Assembly: GCA_964405435.1 (NCBI GenBank)
Contig: CAYOOD010000019.1
Location: 1-64,000, forward strand
Length of the DNA stretch: 64,000 nt
Source: DVEG01 sp964405435
GTDB lineage: Bacteria > Cyanobacteriota > Cyanobacteriia > Cyanobacteriales > Oscillatoriaceae
Direction: 5' to 3'
This document shows, piece after piece, positions 50,803 through 60,536 of this stretch; within the stretch, counting starts at the first letter, position 1, and each line of letters starts with the position of its first letter. A program made the position numbers and the translations under genes. The notes beneath the pieces were generated by a model, which was given only the letters and a program-made list of their open reading frames with translations, searched no databases and was not told where the DNA came from.

Positions 50803-52311
50803 ATGATCGCAACAGCTCCTGCTCCTGCCCTACCGGCTTTGCCAGACATCATAGACGGATTGCCGAATATTTCCGGGTGGGAAAAAGAAGTCCTTGCGGT
50901 GGTGAACCAGGACAAACCCGTATATTTGCCCAAAACAAATCTCCGCTTAGAGGATATAAATGCCTGCGTTGCGGTCGCCCTGCACATGCACCAGCCCACC
51001 ATTCCGGGGGGTTACGACGGCGCTCTCATCAATAACCTGCAGCACATGTTTGATTTTGGCGGCGACGAACACCGCTACAATGCAGGCATTTTCGCATGGT
51101 GCTACAGCCGGATTGCGGATTTCGTGCGCGAACTGGTGGGCAATGGCTGCAATCCGCGCGTCATGCTGGATTATTCCGGCAATCTCCTCTGGGGATTGCG
51201 GCAAATGGGACGGAACGATATCATCGACAACCTCAAATCGATCGCCTGCGATCCGACTTACCAGCCTTATGTAGAGTGGATGGGCACGATGTGGAGCCAT
51301 GCGGTGGTTCCCTCCACGCCGATTCCCGATATCAAGCTTCACATTCTGGCGTGGCAACATCACTTTGCCGCGATTTTTGGCTGGGATGCGCTCGCGCGCG
51401 TCAAGGGTTTTTCTCCCCCAGAAATGCACCTGCCCAATCACCCCGATACTTGCTACGAATACGTCAAAGCCCTGAAAGAATGCGGCTATCGCTGGGTGCT
51501 GGTTCAGGAGCATTCCGTCGAAACCCTAGAAGGTCACTCCCTCGGCTACAAGCACCTGCCGCACCGCCTGATTGTCCGCAATTCCAAGGGGGAAGAACTC
51601 AGCATCACGGCACTGATCAAAACCCAGGGATCGGACACGAAACTGGTGGCTCAAATGCAGCCCTACTATGAAGCGAAAGGCTTGTCGCGGCAGAAGGTGG
51701 GTAATATTTCTATCCCGCCGATCGTCTCTCAAATTGGAGATGGGGAAAATGGCGGCGTGATGATGAACGAGTTTCCCGACGGGTTCAAAAATGCGTTTTA
51801 TGACATGCGCGCCAATGGCGGCGGCAAGTCGGGAACCGTGGGAGTCAACGGAACGGAATATCTGGAATTGATTGAAGCCGCTGGGTGCAAGCCACAAGAC
51901 TATCCGGCGTGCCAGCCAATTCAGCAGCACAAACTCTGGCAGCGCGTTTCCAAAGACAATCCGACGCCGGAAGCGGTGGAAAAAGCGATCGCCGAACTGA
52001 AGGAAACTGACTATCAGTTTCACATGGATGGCGCGTCTTGGACGAACAACCTGAGCTGGGTTCACGGTTACGAAAATGTCCTCGGACCGATGAATCAACT
52101 GAGCGCGACTTTCCACGAAAAGATCGATCCGCTTTTGAGCTCTTCTTCGGATAGCGATCGCCTGACTCAGCAACACCGCTACCGGGAAGCCTTGCTGTAC
52201 AACATGCTGCTGCAAACGAGCTGCTTCCGCTACTGGGGGCAAGGAGCCTGGACGGATTACGCTCGCGCCATTTACGATCGCGGCGAGGCGGTTATTCGCT
52301 CTAATTTCTAA
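50803..52311 (+). CDS. Glycoside hydrolase family 57 protein
   Basis: A 502-residue protein with the GH57 hallmarks: VALHMHQPTIPGGYDGALINN near residue 63, HRYNAGIFAWCYSRIADFV, and a downstream HMDGASWTNNLSWVHGYENVLGPM. GH57 enzymes cleave or transfer alpha-glucans in glycogen metabolism; several cyanobacterial members of this branch have undefined substrate. The catalytic Glu and Asp cannot be assigned with certainty. No signal peptide, so it should act on cytoplasmic glycogen. The nearest upstream gene is on the other strand. Confidence 0.9.
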   Translation: MIATAPAPALPALPDIIDGLPNISGWEKEVLAVVNQDKPVYLPKTNLRLEDINACVAVALHMHQPTIPGGYDGALINNLQHMFDFGGDEHRYNAGIFAWCYSRIADFVRELVGNGCNPRVMLDYSGNLLWGLRQMGRNDIIDNLKSIACDPTYQPYVEWMGTMWSHAVVPSTPIPDIKLHILAWQHHFAAIFGWDALARVKGFSPPEMHLPNHPDTCYEYVKALKECGYRWVLVQEHSVETLEGHSLGYKHLPHRLIVRNSKGEELSITALIKTQGSDTKLVAQMQPYYEAKGLSRQKVGNISIPPIVSQIGDGENGGVMMNEFPDGFKNAFYDMRANGGGKSGTVGVNGTEYLELIEAAGCKPQDYPACQPIQQHKLWQRVSKDNPTPEAVEKAIAELKETDYQFHMDGASWTNNLSWVHGYENVLGPMNQLSATFHEKIDPLLSSSSDSDRLTQQHRYREALLYNMLLQTSCFRYWGQGAWTDYARAIYDRGEAVIRSNF

Positions 52312-52329
52312 GCAGGAATTGGCGATCGG

Positions 52330-52402
52330 AAACCCGGTTTCTCCGACAAACCGGGTTTTTCAGTCTTCAGAAACCGGGTTTCTCCTGCGAAACCCGGTTT
52401 CT
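52330..52402 (+). terminator. Double GGGTTTC hairpin after the GH57 gene
   Basis: Two consecutive hairpins: AAACCCGGTTT/AAACCGGGTTT (52330-52358) and AGAAACCGGGTTTC/GAAACCCGGTTTCT (52369-52402). The first starts 19 bases after the stop and has a T run. This is a tandem array of the unit that occurs singly at other gene ends. Confidence 0.65.
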
Positions 52403-52684
52403 AAAATGGGTGTAAATGCAGCGATTTTGTCACTCGCTTAAGACGAGACTAAGGTACGCTACTCAAAAACCTCTCTCAAAGCGGGTGCAGCTCCCGGACT
52501 GTCAGGGGAGATAAAATAGACAGATGTCTCGATAGTGCAGGAGTGCCGGATATTTCGGGCGCGTCAGAAACAAGGCTATTGTAAGTTCGCAACAATCTGC
52601 GATTATTCTCAACTTATCGTTAATCTTCTTAATAATTTCCAGAAAATCACGGCAGCGCGGGCTCTATTCGCCCCGCCCGACAAG

Positions 52685-53100
52685 AAGTGAGCGAACCCAG
52701 CAGATAAAACTTGACCCTCTCGGACAAGTGAGGTATGATGAGTTGGAGATAAAACTCACATATCTAAAGCAAGCTCACAGCCAGTAGGCTACAGGCGAGG
52801 CGTTACCGGCGATCGGTACATGAGTAAGAGATCGGTCAAACTCCGCCACCGTGCAACTTATCTTCTAACCGGGCTGGAACTTCAGTTCCAAGCGGGGCTA
52901 GAGGTTGGAGGGAACGCCCAGCCGAGCTAGGAGAGGCCCTCCCGGGGACTTCCGCCTATACGGTGCATCATCGCCCTCGAGGGACAAGAGAGTCGTTCCC
53001 AGACACGCAGCCAGCCCGATCTCGAATCGAGTTGACCGCCTTCCAAGTCTTGCGCTCCTCGGCGATAAAAAGCTTACACGCGCGCTGTCTGTACTTGGGT
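52685..53100 (+). ncRNA. Candidate structured RNA (possibly a solitary omega-RNA/HEARO)
   Basis: This part of the 850-base gap 52312-53161 carries dense nested pairings: ACCG-GCGAT-CGGT (52805-52818 region), GGAACT-TC-AGTTCC (about 52875-52890), GGAGGG...CCCTCC (52915-52945), palindrome CCCTCGAGGG (about 52975) and CTCGA-AT-CGAG (about 53022-53032). It has no long convincing reading frame. It ends just before a short frame VLDVKPQ (53111-53131) that resembles the start of IscB, and HEARO RNAs sit directly 5' of iscB. No iscB follows. A group II intron fragment or a long leader of the NB-ARC gene are alternatives. The first 280 bases of the gap after the hairpins hold nothing recognised. Confidence 0.35.
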
Positions 53101-53161
53101 TTTAGATGTGGTTTTAGATGTAAAACCTCAACGGTCAAATATCCGGGCATTCAAAAGCGAT

Positions 53162-54784
53162 ATGATTCCCCAAGACTTTCTCAAAGCAGTAGCAGCGGAG
53201 CGGAGCGTGTCGGACTCCGAAATCGAAGTGCTCTCCCACGCCTTAGCCGGTGAATCGATCACGGCGATCGCGGTTAACCTCGACATTCGCCCAGAGGCAG
53301 TTCGCAAGCGGCTCGGCGAAGTTTACAAAAAATTTCACATTGGCGGTGCAGGGCCTGGAAAATTAGCGAAATTGCAGCAGATTCTGGTGACTAAATATCA
53401 AGAACACGCGCGGGGCGAATATTCCAGCTCGTCGTTACCCATCGGCATCGAGGGCACGCCCGAAGAAGCAGCACCGACGGGAGGAACGCCGCCGCGCCGG
53501 CAAGATTGGGGCGAAGCACCGGATGTCTCGATTTTTTACGGGCGATCGAGCGAACTGGCGACGCTGGAAGAGTGGATCGTGCAAGATAGCTGCCGCCTGG
53601 TGGCGGTATTGGGCATGGGAGGGATTGGCAAAACTGCCCTATCGGTACGCTGCTGCCACCAAATCAAAGAAGAATTTGATTATGTGATTTGGCGAAGTCT
53701 GCGCCACGCCCCGCCCATCAAAGAACTTTTAGACAGCCTGATTCAATTTTTGTCTCACCGCCAAATCGGCTATCCGATCGCCGACATCAACGAGAAAATC
53801 TCGCAAGTGATTTCTTATTTCCGCAAATATCGCTGCCTGCTGGTACTCGATAGCGTCGAAACTATCTTGCAGAGTGGCGAACTGGCGGGGTATTACCGTC
53901 CCGGCTATGAAGGCTATGGCGACTTGTTCAGACGCATCGGAGAAGAACCCCACAATAGCTGCTTGGTGATTACCAGTCTGGAGAAACCCAACGAGATCGC
54001 GATCGTAGAAGGCAAAACTCTGCCAGTTCGCTCCCTGAAGCTGAGCGACTTGCAGCGAGAAGAAGCCTGGGAAATCTTCCAGTCCAAAGGACTGGCAGAG
54101 GAGGAAAAGTGGGAACAGCTCATCGAACTCTACCGAGGCAATCCCCTCGCCTTGAAGATAGTGGCAACGACGATTCGCGAGCTATTTGGCGGGAAAGTTT
54201 CGGAATTTCTCAAACAGAGCACGTTGGTGTTTGGGGATATCAGTACGCTGTTGGAGGCGCAATTCCTGCGCTTGTCCCCGATCGAGCAGGAAATTCTCTA
54301 CTGGCTGGCGATCGAACGCAAAGCGATTTCCCTGCCCCAACTGCGCGAAAATATGCTGCTGCCTATTTCTCAGAGAGAATTGCTGGAAGCGGTAGCGTCC
54401 CTCGGACGGCGATCGCTCATCGAAAAAATTCCCGGCAATGAAGCCGTTTTCTCCCTGCAGCCCGCCGTCATGGAATACGTCACCAACCACTTCATCGAAC
54501 AAATCTGCGCCGAAATTCGGGAAGTCTTCAAAACCAAAAAACCTGAAAAATTCGTGCTGTTCAGGAGTCACGCGATTATTCAGCCCAAGGCAGACGAAGA
54601 AGTCAAAGGCGAACAAAAACGCTACCTGCTCACGCCTATTCTGGAACGGCTGCGCCGCATGTTTAGAAGCGAAAGCAAGATAGAAGAATACCTCACCCAG
54701 ATTCAAACCTTGCTGCAAGTAGAGCCCCCCCTCGAAGTCGGGTATGCCAGCGATAATATTCAGGCACTCGGCGTTCGGCAATAG
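53162..54784 (+). CDS. HTH + NB-ARC STAND ATPase, second copy
   Basis: A 540-residue paralog of the protein at 135. The N-terminal HTH has PEAVRKRLGEVYKKFHIGGAG (about 45-65), the linker QDWGEAPDVSIFYGR (114-128), Walker A GMGGIGKT (151-158), and a conserved end LEVGYASDN. The Walker B reads LLVLDSVE where copy 1 has LLVLDDFE, so the usual second acidic residue is missing. No C-terminal repeats. ATG 53162 matches the start of copy 1; the open frame upstream enters the structured region. It stands alone without kinase or MoxR/vWA genes. Confidence 0.85.
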   Translation: MIPQDFLKAVAAERSVSDSEIEVLSHALAGESITAIAVNLDIRPEAVRKRLGEVYKKFHIGGAGPGKLAKLQQILVTKYQEHARGEYSSSSLPIGIEGTPEEAAPTGGTPPRRQDWGEAPDVSIFYGRSSELATLEEWIVQDSCRLVAVLGMGGIGKTALSVRCCHQIKEEFDYVIWRSLRHAPPIKELLDSLIQFLSHRQIGYPIADINEKISQVISYFRKYRCLLVLDSVETILQSGELAGYYRPGYEGYGDLFRRIGEEPHNSCLVITSLEKPNEIAIVEGKTLPVRSLKLSDLQREEAWEIFQSKGLAEEEKWEQLIELYRGNPLALKIVATTIRELFGGKVSEFLKQSTLVFGDISTLLEAQFLRLSPIEQEILYWLAIERKAISLPQLRENMLLPISQRELLEAVASLGRRSLIEKIPGNEAVFSLQPAVMEYVTNHFIEQICAEIREVFKTKKPEKFVLFRSHAIIQPKADEEVKGEQKRYLLTPILERLRRMFRSESKIEEYLTQIQTLLQVEPPLEVGYASDNIQALGVRQ

Positions 54785-54788
54785 ATTT

Positions 54789-54930
54789 CGGGCATGGGGC
54801 ATTGGGAATGGGGCATGGGGCATGGGGGATCGAATAGGGTTAATAAAATCAGTAGCCACTAACTGACTGTCAATTCTCTTTTGCCCAATTTCCAATGCCC
54901 TTTTGCCCAATGCCCCATTCCCAATTTTTG
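54789..54930. repeat. GGGCATT heptamer clusters
   Basis: Two clusters, GGGGCATTGGG-like (54793-54830) and its complement CCAATGCCC-like (54885-54925), in the 350-base gap 54785-55134. They face each other and could pair. Confidence 0.7.
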
Positions 54931-54940
54931 TGATAAAGTA

Positions 54941-55053
54941 GGGAAATAAGCTCCAAAGAGGCGGGTTTTTACCCCCATTCCTCCAAGGTGTGTTGACGTA
55001 TCCAACACAGCGCTGCTGCTTTCTGTAGTGCGCTGCTTTTTTGCTTTTTTTTT
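54941..55053 (+). ncRNA. Candidate small RNA with terminator
   Basis: A possible promoter TGTGATAAAGT precedes it (54930). The 110 bases hold three hairpins: GGG-TTTTTA-CCC near 54964, TGTGTTG/CAACACA (54989-55009), and an imperfect AGCGC...GCGCT stem (55009-55034) followed by T runs to 55053. This looks like a free small RNA with its own terminator, not a gene leader, because the next gene is on the other strand and convergent. Confidence 0.4.
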
Positions 55054-55134
55054 AAAGGAAAATGGGGCAAGTAAAAGATATCTAGCCCCTAGAGATAAGC
55101 GGGTGAAGCACGAGCCGATCGCGAGCCAATGATC

Positions 55135-56286
55135 TCACTGGAATTGCTGCCAATTTTCCGGTATTTCTAGATAATCCGGCAGCACAGTTGCGCTATCTCC
55201 AAATGCCGAGGCAATTTGTTCCTGTTCCAAGCCTTCGGTTTTGTCGAGGATTGCTCCTTTCAAATCGGCTTCGGTGAGAATTGCACCTTGCAAATTCGCT
55301 TCAGTCAGGTTGGCATTTTGCAAGTTCGCTCCAAACAGAATCGCACCTTGCAGGTTGGCTTCTCGGAGATTCGCACCTTGCAGGTTGGCTTTCCAGAGAA
55401 TCGCACCTTGCAAATTGGCTTCTGTAAGAACCACCTCTTGCAGGTTGGATTCCGTGAGAATGGCTTCTCGCAATTGTGCTCCAAATAGAATCGCTTCTTG
55501 CAAGTTGGCTTTAAATAAGATAGCCCCGACGAGGTTGGCTCCAAACAGAATCGTCCCGATAAGGTTGGATTCCGTCAGGATTGCCCGCTGCAAATTGGCT
55601 TTGCGGATATCTGCGCCCGCGATATTCGTATTTCGCAGATCGACGATCTGATCTTCCTGCTCGTTTTTCGCGTCGCGGCGTCCGATAACGGTGAGGGCGG
55701 CTTGAATGTCGATCGCCAGTTTCGATCCCGGCTCTTTGTCTTCTTCCGATCGCAACTCTTCTGAATTGGGCAGCTCAACTATTTTTTTAGAGGCTTTTTC
55801 TCGGACAAAAGCCGTTAAAATTTGAACAATTGTCCAGTGTTCTCGCTCGTTTTTATTGGCCATCTGTTCCAGAGCGTAAATGCCTCCCAGACGGATTGCC
55901 AGATTGTCAGAGCCCAGTTCTTCAATGGCTTTGGTAAAGCGATCGGAGACTTTCCCCGCTTCGGAAACCTCGACACTTTGAATCGCCGCTAGGGTATTTT
56001 TCTCGAACAGCTCCGCTCGCTCAGCGCCGTAATAAATATTTAACAGGATGGCACTCCCTCCAAAAAGTATTGCCAGAGTTTTTATGGCTTCAATCCGAGC
56101 GGCTAGGGAGTGAATGCGCAGCTCGAAAAGTTTTTCGGCAGTCAGGGTTTCGGTAAAATTATCCGGGAGTTTGCTGTAAAGAATCACAAATATCAATCCA
56201 GCCAAAGCCAGTAGGGCGGCGGAAAAAAATATAGAAAGTTGAAAATTTAACCTGTTTTTCAGTTTATCCCGATCTTTATCACTCAT
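55135..56286 (-). CDS. Membrane-anchored pentapeptide repeat protein
   Basis: 383 residues. Two N-terminal membrane segments (QLSIFFSAALLALAGLIFVILY at 15-36; TLAILFGGSAILLNIYYG at about 70-87) are followed by a cytoplasmic helical region (VSDRFTKAIEELGSDNLAIRLGGIYALEQMANKNEREHW), and then at least 25 pentapeptide units (ANLQGAILFGANLQ..., about 225-370) forming a right-handed beta-helix. The IRLGGIYALEQ block is common in membrane pentapeptide proteins. The repeat copies are nearly identical in DNA, so unit number may vary by slippage. Role unknown. Confidence 0.9.
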   Translation of the reverse strand: MSDKDRDKLKNRLNFQLSIFFSAALLALAGLIFVILYSKLPDNFTETLTAEKLFELRIHSLAARIEAIKTLAILFGGSAILLNIYYGAERAELFEKNTLAAIQSVEVSEAGKVSDRFTKAIEELGSDNLAIRLGGIYALEQMANKNEREHWTIVQILTAFVREKASKKIVELPNSEELRSEEDKEPGSKLAIDIQAALTVIGRRDAKNEQEDQIVDLRNTNIAGADIRKANLQRAILTESNLIGTILFGANLVGAILFKANLQEAILFGAQLREAILTESNLQEVVLTEANLQGAILWKANLQGANLREANLQGAILFGANLQNANLTEANLQGAILTEADLKGAILDKTEGLEQEQIASAFGDSATVLPDYLEIPENWQQFQ

Positions 56287-56520
56287 AGTCTGGCACTCTC
56301 CTGATTGACTGGAACTTTTTAATAAACTCCTGTCGGTAAAGACAAGACCGCTCGGCGATGGTGCTGCCTGAATTTTTAGGATACTGAGGCATCGGTGCCC
56401 AGACGAGGTGACGCCCGCATTCAGTCAGGCGTTCTCCAGGGTTTCCGGGTTTCAGCCCCCGAAAATAAAATAGGAGCGCTACGCCTGCGCCCCTATTCTA
56501 ACGGGAAAAGTGAGAGCGAC

Positions 56521-58542
56521 TTACTTCACAGACACGGCAACGGGTGTACTTTCATTCGCCATGCGATCGACAGCACGCAGGGCATAGGTTCCCGGTTGGA
56601 CGCTAACAGAGACAGTCCCCGCCGACAGCACGCGCGCGAGAGTCCAGCGATCGCCATTTTGCTGGTAAAGCGTCCAAGAACGAATCTCCCCGCTCGCCGG
56701 ATTCCAAACAATATTGCCATCTTTCACCGCCACGCCAGTCGGGGGCGCAGGGGGTGCGGCATCCAACCACGCCATCTGCGGCACCAGCGCCGGAGCAGTA
56801 TAAGTGGAAGCTTTGAAATTGTCGAAAACCCCCTCGCGATTTTCATTAAAAGACTTCATGCTGTAGAAAATATTCCCCAGAGCCAGCTTTTCTTTGAGAT
56901 CGCGCGTAATTTGCACCTGCCGAGCAATTTCCTCAAATGTCCAGCTTTTTCCGTCGAGCAGCGAGAGATTATTGCCAATATAGAAATGCCGTCCCTTGGG
57001 ATTATTTTCTACCCACCATTTGAGCAGAACGGGATAGCTCTGAGCGGGGGGATCGATGCGCCAGTACAGTTGCGGCGCGTAATAATCGACCCACCCCTCT
57101 GCGAGCCATTTTTTCGAGTCTAAATAGAGTTCGTTGTAGGCGTCCAAACCGCGAATTCCGGGCGGTTGTCCGGGGCGGTAAATTCCAAAAGGACTGATGC
57201 CAAATTTAACGTGCGGCTTGACAGAACGAATTCCCTTGGCTAGGCGCTCCACTAATTGATTGAGACTTTGCCGCCGCCAGTCATTTAAAGACAGGGTGCC
57301 GCCATTCGCTTTATAAGCGGCATAAGTGGCGCTGTCAGGAAAGGGGAGATTGACGATGGGATAGGGATAGAAATAGTCATCTAAATGCACTCCATCTATG
57401 TCGTAGCGGCGCACGACATCGAGAATGACATTGTAGGTCCAATCCTGAACCACTTTTGCGCCGGGGTCCATCCACAGTTGATTGCCGTATTGCTGAACGA
57501 ATTCGGGATGGGTGACGGCGATGTGAGGGCTGACATTGGGAGAACCGGTCAGCTTGCTTTTAGCGCGGTAGGGATTGAACCAAGCGTGCAATTCAATATT
57601 GCGCTTGCGGCATTCTGCGATAATAAATTCGAGCGGATCGTAGTAGGGTTCTGGCGGCTTGCCTTGGGTTCCCGTCAGCCACGCGCTCCACGGTTCCAAT
57701 TGCGAAGCGTAGAGGGCGTCGCCTTCCGGGCGCACCTGAAAGATCAGGGCGTTGAAATTGAGGGATTGCAGGCGATCGAGAATTTGAATCATTTCCGCTT
57801 TTTGCGTTTCAACTGGCAGTCCGGCTTTAGAAGGCCAGTCTCTGTTCCAGACGGTTGCTACCCACGCGCCGCGAAATTCTCGAACGTGATTGATGCTGCC
57901 CGTCGAAATATCTCCCGGCGGCGTCGCGCCTCCAGGGGGAATGACGATATAGCTCGATTGAATATTAGGAACTTGTCCCAGATAGGCTAAAGCTTGGTAG
58001 ACAAACGCGGCGACTTCGCCCCGGGTGGCAATTTGGTTGGGTTTGAGTAATTTTAAATTGGGGTAGTTGACGACCATTTTTGCGCCAACGGCGATCGCGA
58101 GCTTGTCGGTTGCGTAGCCGGGGATTTCTTTGGTATCGTGAAATAGAGCGGGCAGGGCGGCTTTGAGGGCTCCGAGGCGATCGGAAGTTATCCCCAAACC
58201 GCTGACGAGGGAAATCAAGACTTGCACCCGGGAGATTGATTCGTCGGGACGGAAGCGCCGGTTGGGATAGCCGGATAAAAACTCTGTTTCGTAAGCTTTT
58301 TTAATCGCCGATGCCGCCCAGTGACGGGCAGGGACATCGGCAAAGGGGGAATACTGCCGCTTTGACGGTTTCTGAAAAGCTTTGCTGAGCAGGGCGGCAA
58401 ACTGAGCGCGGCTCATGGGTTGGTTGGGTTGAAAAGTCCCGTTAGGAAAGCCGCTGATAATGCCGCGTTGCGCCAAGGCTTGAATGAAGGGACGCGCCCA
58501 ATTATTTTTAATATCGGAGAAGTTAACCGGGTTCGATACCAT
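56521..58542 (-). CDS. SLH-domain protein with GHL10/DUF187 glycosidase-like domain
   Basis: 673 residues. Three SLH motifs come first (FSDIKNNWARPFIQALAQRG; FADVPARHWAASAIKKAY; FHDTKEIPGYATDKLAIA), then from about 225 a family-10-like glycosidase (REFRGAWVATVWNRDWPSK; DALYASQLEPWSAWLTG; DIDGVHLDDYFYPYP with acidic residues; WVDYYAPQLYWRID). A C-terminal strand domain ends the protein (TGVAVKDGNIVWNPASGE...). SLH domains normally bind the cell-wall polymer, so it should be exported, yet no signal peptide is seen before the first SLH. Confidence 0.9.
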   Translation of the reverse strand: MVSNPVNFSDIKNNWARPFIQALAQRGIISGFPNGTFQPNQPMSRAQFAALLSKAFQKPSKRQYSPFADVPARHWAASAIKKAYETEFLSGYPNRRFRPDESISRVQVLISLVSGLGITSDRLGALKAALPALFHDTKEIPGYATDKLAIAVGAKMVVNYPNLKLLKPNQIATRGEVAAFVYQALAYLGQVPNIQSSYIVIPPGGATPPGDISTGSINHVREFRGAWVATVWNRDWPSKAGLPVETQKAEMIQILDRLQSLNFNALIFQVRPEGDALYASQLEPWSAWLTGTQGKPPEPYYDPLEFIIAECRKRNIELHAWFNPYRAKSKLTGSPNVSPHIAVTHPEFVQQYGNQLWMDPGAKVVQDWTYNVILDVVRRYDIDGVHLDDYFYPYPIVNLPFPDSATYAAYKANGGTLSLNDWRRQSLNQLVERLAKGIRSVKPHVKFGISPFGIYRPGQPPGIRGLDAYNELYLDSKKWLAEGWVDYYAPQLYWRIDPPAQSYPVLLKWWVENNPKGRHFYIGNNLSLLDGKSWTFEEIARQVQITRDLKEKLALGNIFYSMKSFNENREGVFDNFKASTYTAPALVPQMAWLDAAPPAPPTGVAVKDGNIVWNPASGEIRSWTLYQQNGDRWTLARVLSAGTVSVSVQPGTYALRAVDRMANESTPVAVSVK

Positions 58543-58798
58543 AGTCCACCTGAACCATAGAAGTTACTCACAAACTTCAGCCTTCAAGAGCGCCTCTCAG
58601 TCAGGATCGTTGTTGAAGGCTGGCAAGTGTCGGGGGTTGGCGGGGGGTTGGCGATCGCCCTGTGTCATCGATGGGGAGAAATTGTGTTAAGAAAGCCTGA
58701 AATCATCGCTAGGTGGCTTCCGGAAAACTCGCTTCCATGCTAACTTTTAGCTATTAGCACAAATTTAAAATCTAAACTCTAAAATCGACTCGGTGGAT

Positions 58799-60499
58799 AT
58801 GAGCAATAGAGAATTTCTGCGATCGCATCTGCTGCAACTGGAAGGGCGCGGGTATAAAGCCTACAAGGATATTCAGGGACAGTATAAATTCTCCGATTTT
58901 ACCTTGATTGTGGATTACGTTCAAGGAGATCCCTACGCCGCCCCCAGCAAATTTCGGGTGCGGGTGCCGCAGCGCGTGGCTGGGTTTGAGCCGGAACTCT
59001 ACCGCAATCGCAGCCGAAAAATTGCCCTGGAAGATTACCTGATTCGACAGTTCGAGCGGGCGACGCGGGAATTCAGCAGCCGCCGGGGTTCTGGAAAAAG
59101 TGGCGCGATCGCGATCGCGCGCGTTTCTCAACAAGTGCTCGATCGCACCTGTGCTTTCATCACCGACGAATTTGTCGAAATGCGATTTGTCGTCGGACTC
59201 CCCGCCGCCGGCAGGCGGATTTTAGGGCGAGAAGCTGCCGAAATGCTCTGCGACGACATCCCGCAAATTGCGGATCGCGCCTTAAAATTTCAAAAACTCG
59301 ATGCAAGAAAACTCCAGCAGCACGTCGAAACCGTAGAAGATGCCGACTGGCTGCGCGAACAATTGCCCCAACGCAATTTAATCGCTTTTATTGCCGACGG
59401 CGCTATTTTACCGCGACAGAGCGGCGTCGATCCGAAACCGGCGCTTGACGGCATCGCTTTTCAATCTCCCGATTCCCGGCGCGTAGAATTTACTTGCCCG
59501 AATCGGGGTAAAATTACAGGCATGGGAATCCCGGCGGGGGTGACATTAATTGTCGGCGGCGGCTATCACGGCAAATCTACTTTGCTCAGAGCGATTGAAT
59601 TAGGAATTTACAACCACATTCCCGGCGACGGGCGGGAATTTGCGGTGACAAATCCAGCAGCGGTAAAAATTCGCGCTGAGGACGGGCGATCGGTGGCAGG
59701 CGTGGATATTTCCCCGTTTATCAACCAACTGCCGCAGGGGCGTTCTACAGCAAAATTTTCTACGGCGAATGCCAGCGGCAGTACCTCGCAGGCGACAAAC
59801 ATTATGGAAGCGCTGGAAGCGGGGGCTCGCGTGTTGCTAGTGGATGAAGACACGGCAGCGACTAATTTTATGATTCGCGATCGCCGGATGCAGGAACTCG
59901 TCGCCAAAGATAAGGAACCGATTACGCCGTTTATCGACAAAATCCGTCAATTATATAGTGAAATAGGCGTTTCGACAATTCTCGTTATGGGCGGCAGCGG
60001 CGATTATTTCGACGTAGCCGATACCGTGATTGCGATGGAGGATTTCGAGCCGCGAGACGTCACGGCAAAAGCGCGGGCGATCGCGCAAAAATACGCCACC
60101 GGACGCGCTGCCGAAGGCGGCAAGACTTTCGGACAAATTACGCCGCGCGTGCCCTTACCTTCCAGTATAGATCCGAGTCGGGGTCAGCGGGACGTGAAAT
60201 TAAAAGTGCGGGATGTGGATGAGGTGATGTTCGGAACCGAGGATATCGATTTGTCAGCGGTGGAACAGATTGTCGATGCGGGGCAGGCGCGCGCGATCGC
60301 CGAGGCGATGGTTTACGCAAAGCGGCACTATATAGACGGGAAGCGATCGCTTTCCGAGATTTGCGATTTGATTGTTGCCGATATTGAAGCGCAGGGATTG
60401 GATGTTCTCACGCCATTTCCCCAAGGCGATTTAGCTTTATTTCGCCGATTTGAGTTAGCGGCTGCGATTAATCGCTTGCGGACTCTTGAGGTGCATTAG
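58799..60499 (+). CDS. Predicted ATPase of the ABC class (COG3044 type)
   Basis: A 566-residue soluble protein. Its Walker A is GGGYHGKSTLLRAIELG (about 255-271) followed by IYNHIPGDGREFAVT, then a Walker B ARVLLVDEDTAATNFMIRD (near 345), and VSTILVMGGSGDYFDVADTVIAMEDF. These blocks match the ABC-class ATPase family with no membrane part, of unknown function. The ATG at 58799 lies two codons after a GTG (58793); either could be the start. It is followed by a classic terminator. Confidence 0.88.
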   Translation: MSNREFLRSHLLQLEGRGYKAYKDIQGQYKFSDFTLIVDYVQGDPYAAPSKFRVRVPQRVAGFEPELYRNRSRKIALEDYLIRQFERATREFSSRRGSGKSGAIAIARVSQQVLDRTCAFITDEFVEMRFVVGLPAAGRRILGREAAEMLCDDIPQIADRALKFQKLDARKLQQHVETVEDADWLREQLPQRNLIAFIADGAILPRQSGVDPKPALDGIAFQSPDSRRVEFTCPNRGKITGMGIPAGVTLIVGGGYHGKSTLLRAIELGIYNHIPGDGREFAVTNPAAVKIRAEDGRSVAGVDISPFINQLPQGRSTAKFSTANASGSTSQATNIMEALEAGARVLLVDEDTAATNFMIRDRRMQELVAKDKEPITPFIDKIRQLYSEIGVSTILVMGGSGDYFDVADTVIAMEDFEPRDVTAKARAIAQKYATGRAAEGGKTFGQITPRVPLPSSIDPSRGQRDVKLKVRDVDEVMFGTEDIDLSAVEQIVDAGQARAIAEAMVYAKRHYIDGKRSLSEICDLIVADIEAQGLDVLTPFPQGDLALFRRFELAAAINRLRTLEVH

Positions 60500-60536
60500 C
60501 GAGCTGATAATATACCCTAAAGGGTGTGACTGCGCG

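Noticed and set aside
52685..53100. Group II intron as the explanation of the structured region
   Set aside because: No domain V hairpin, no intron-type 5' GUGYG end and no reverse transcriptase could be found; kept only as an alternative to omega-RNA.
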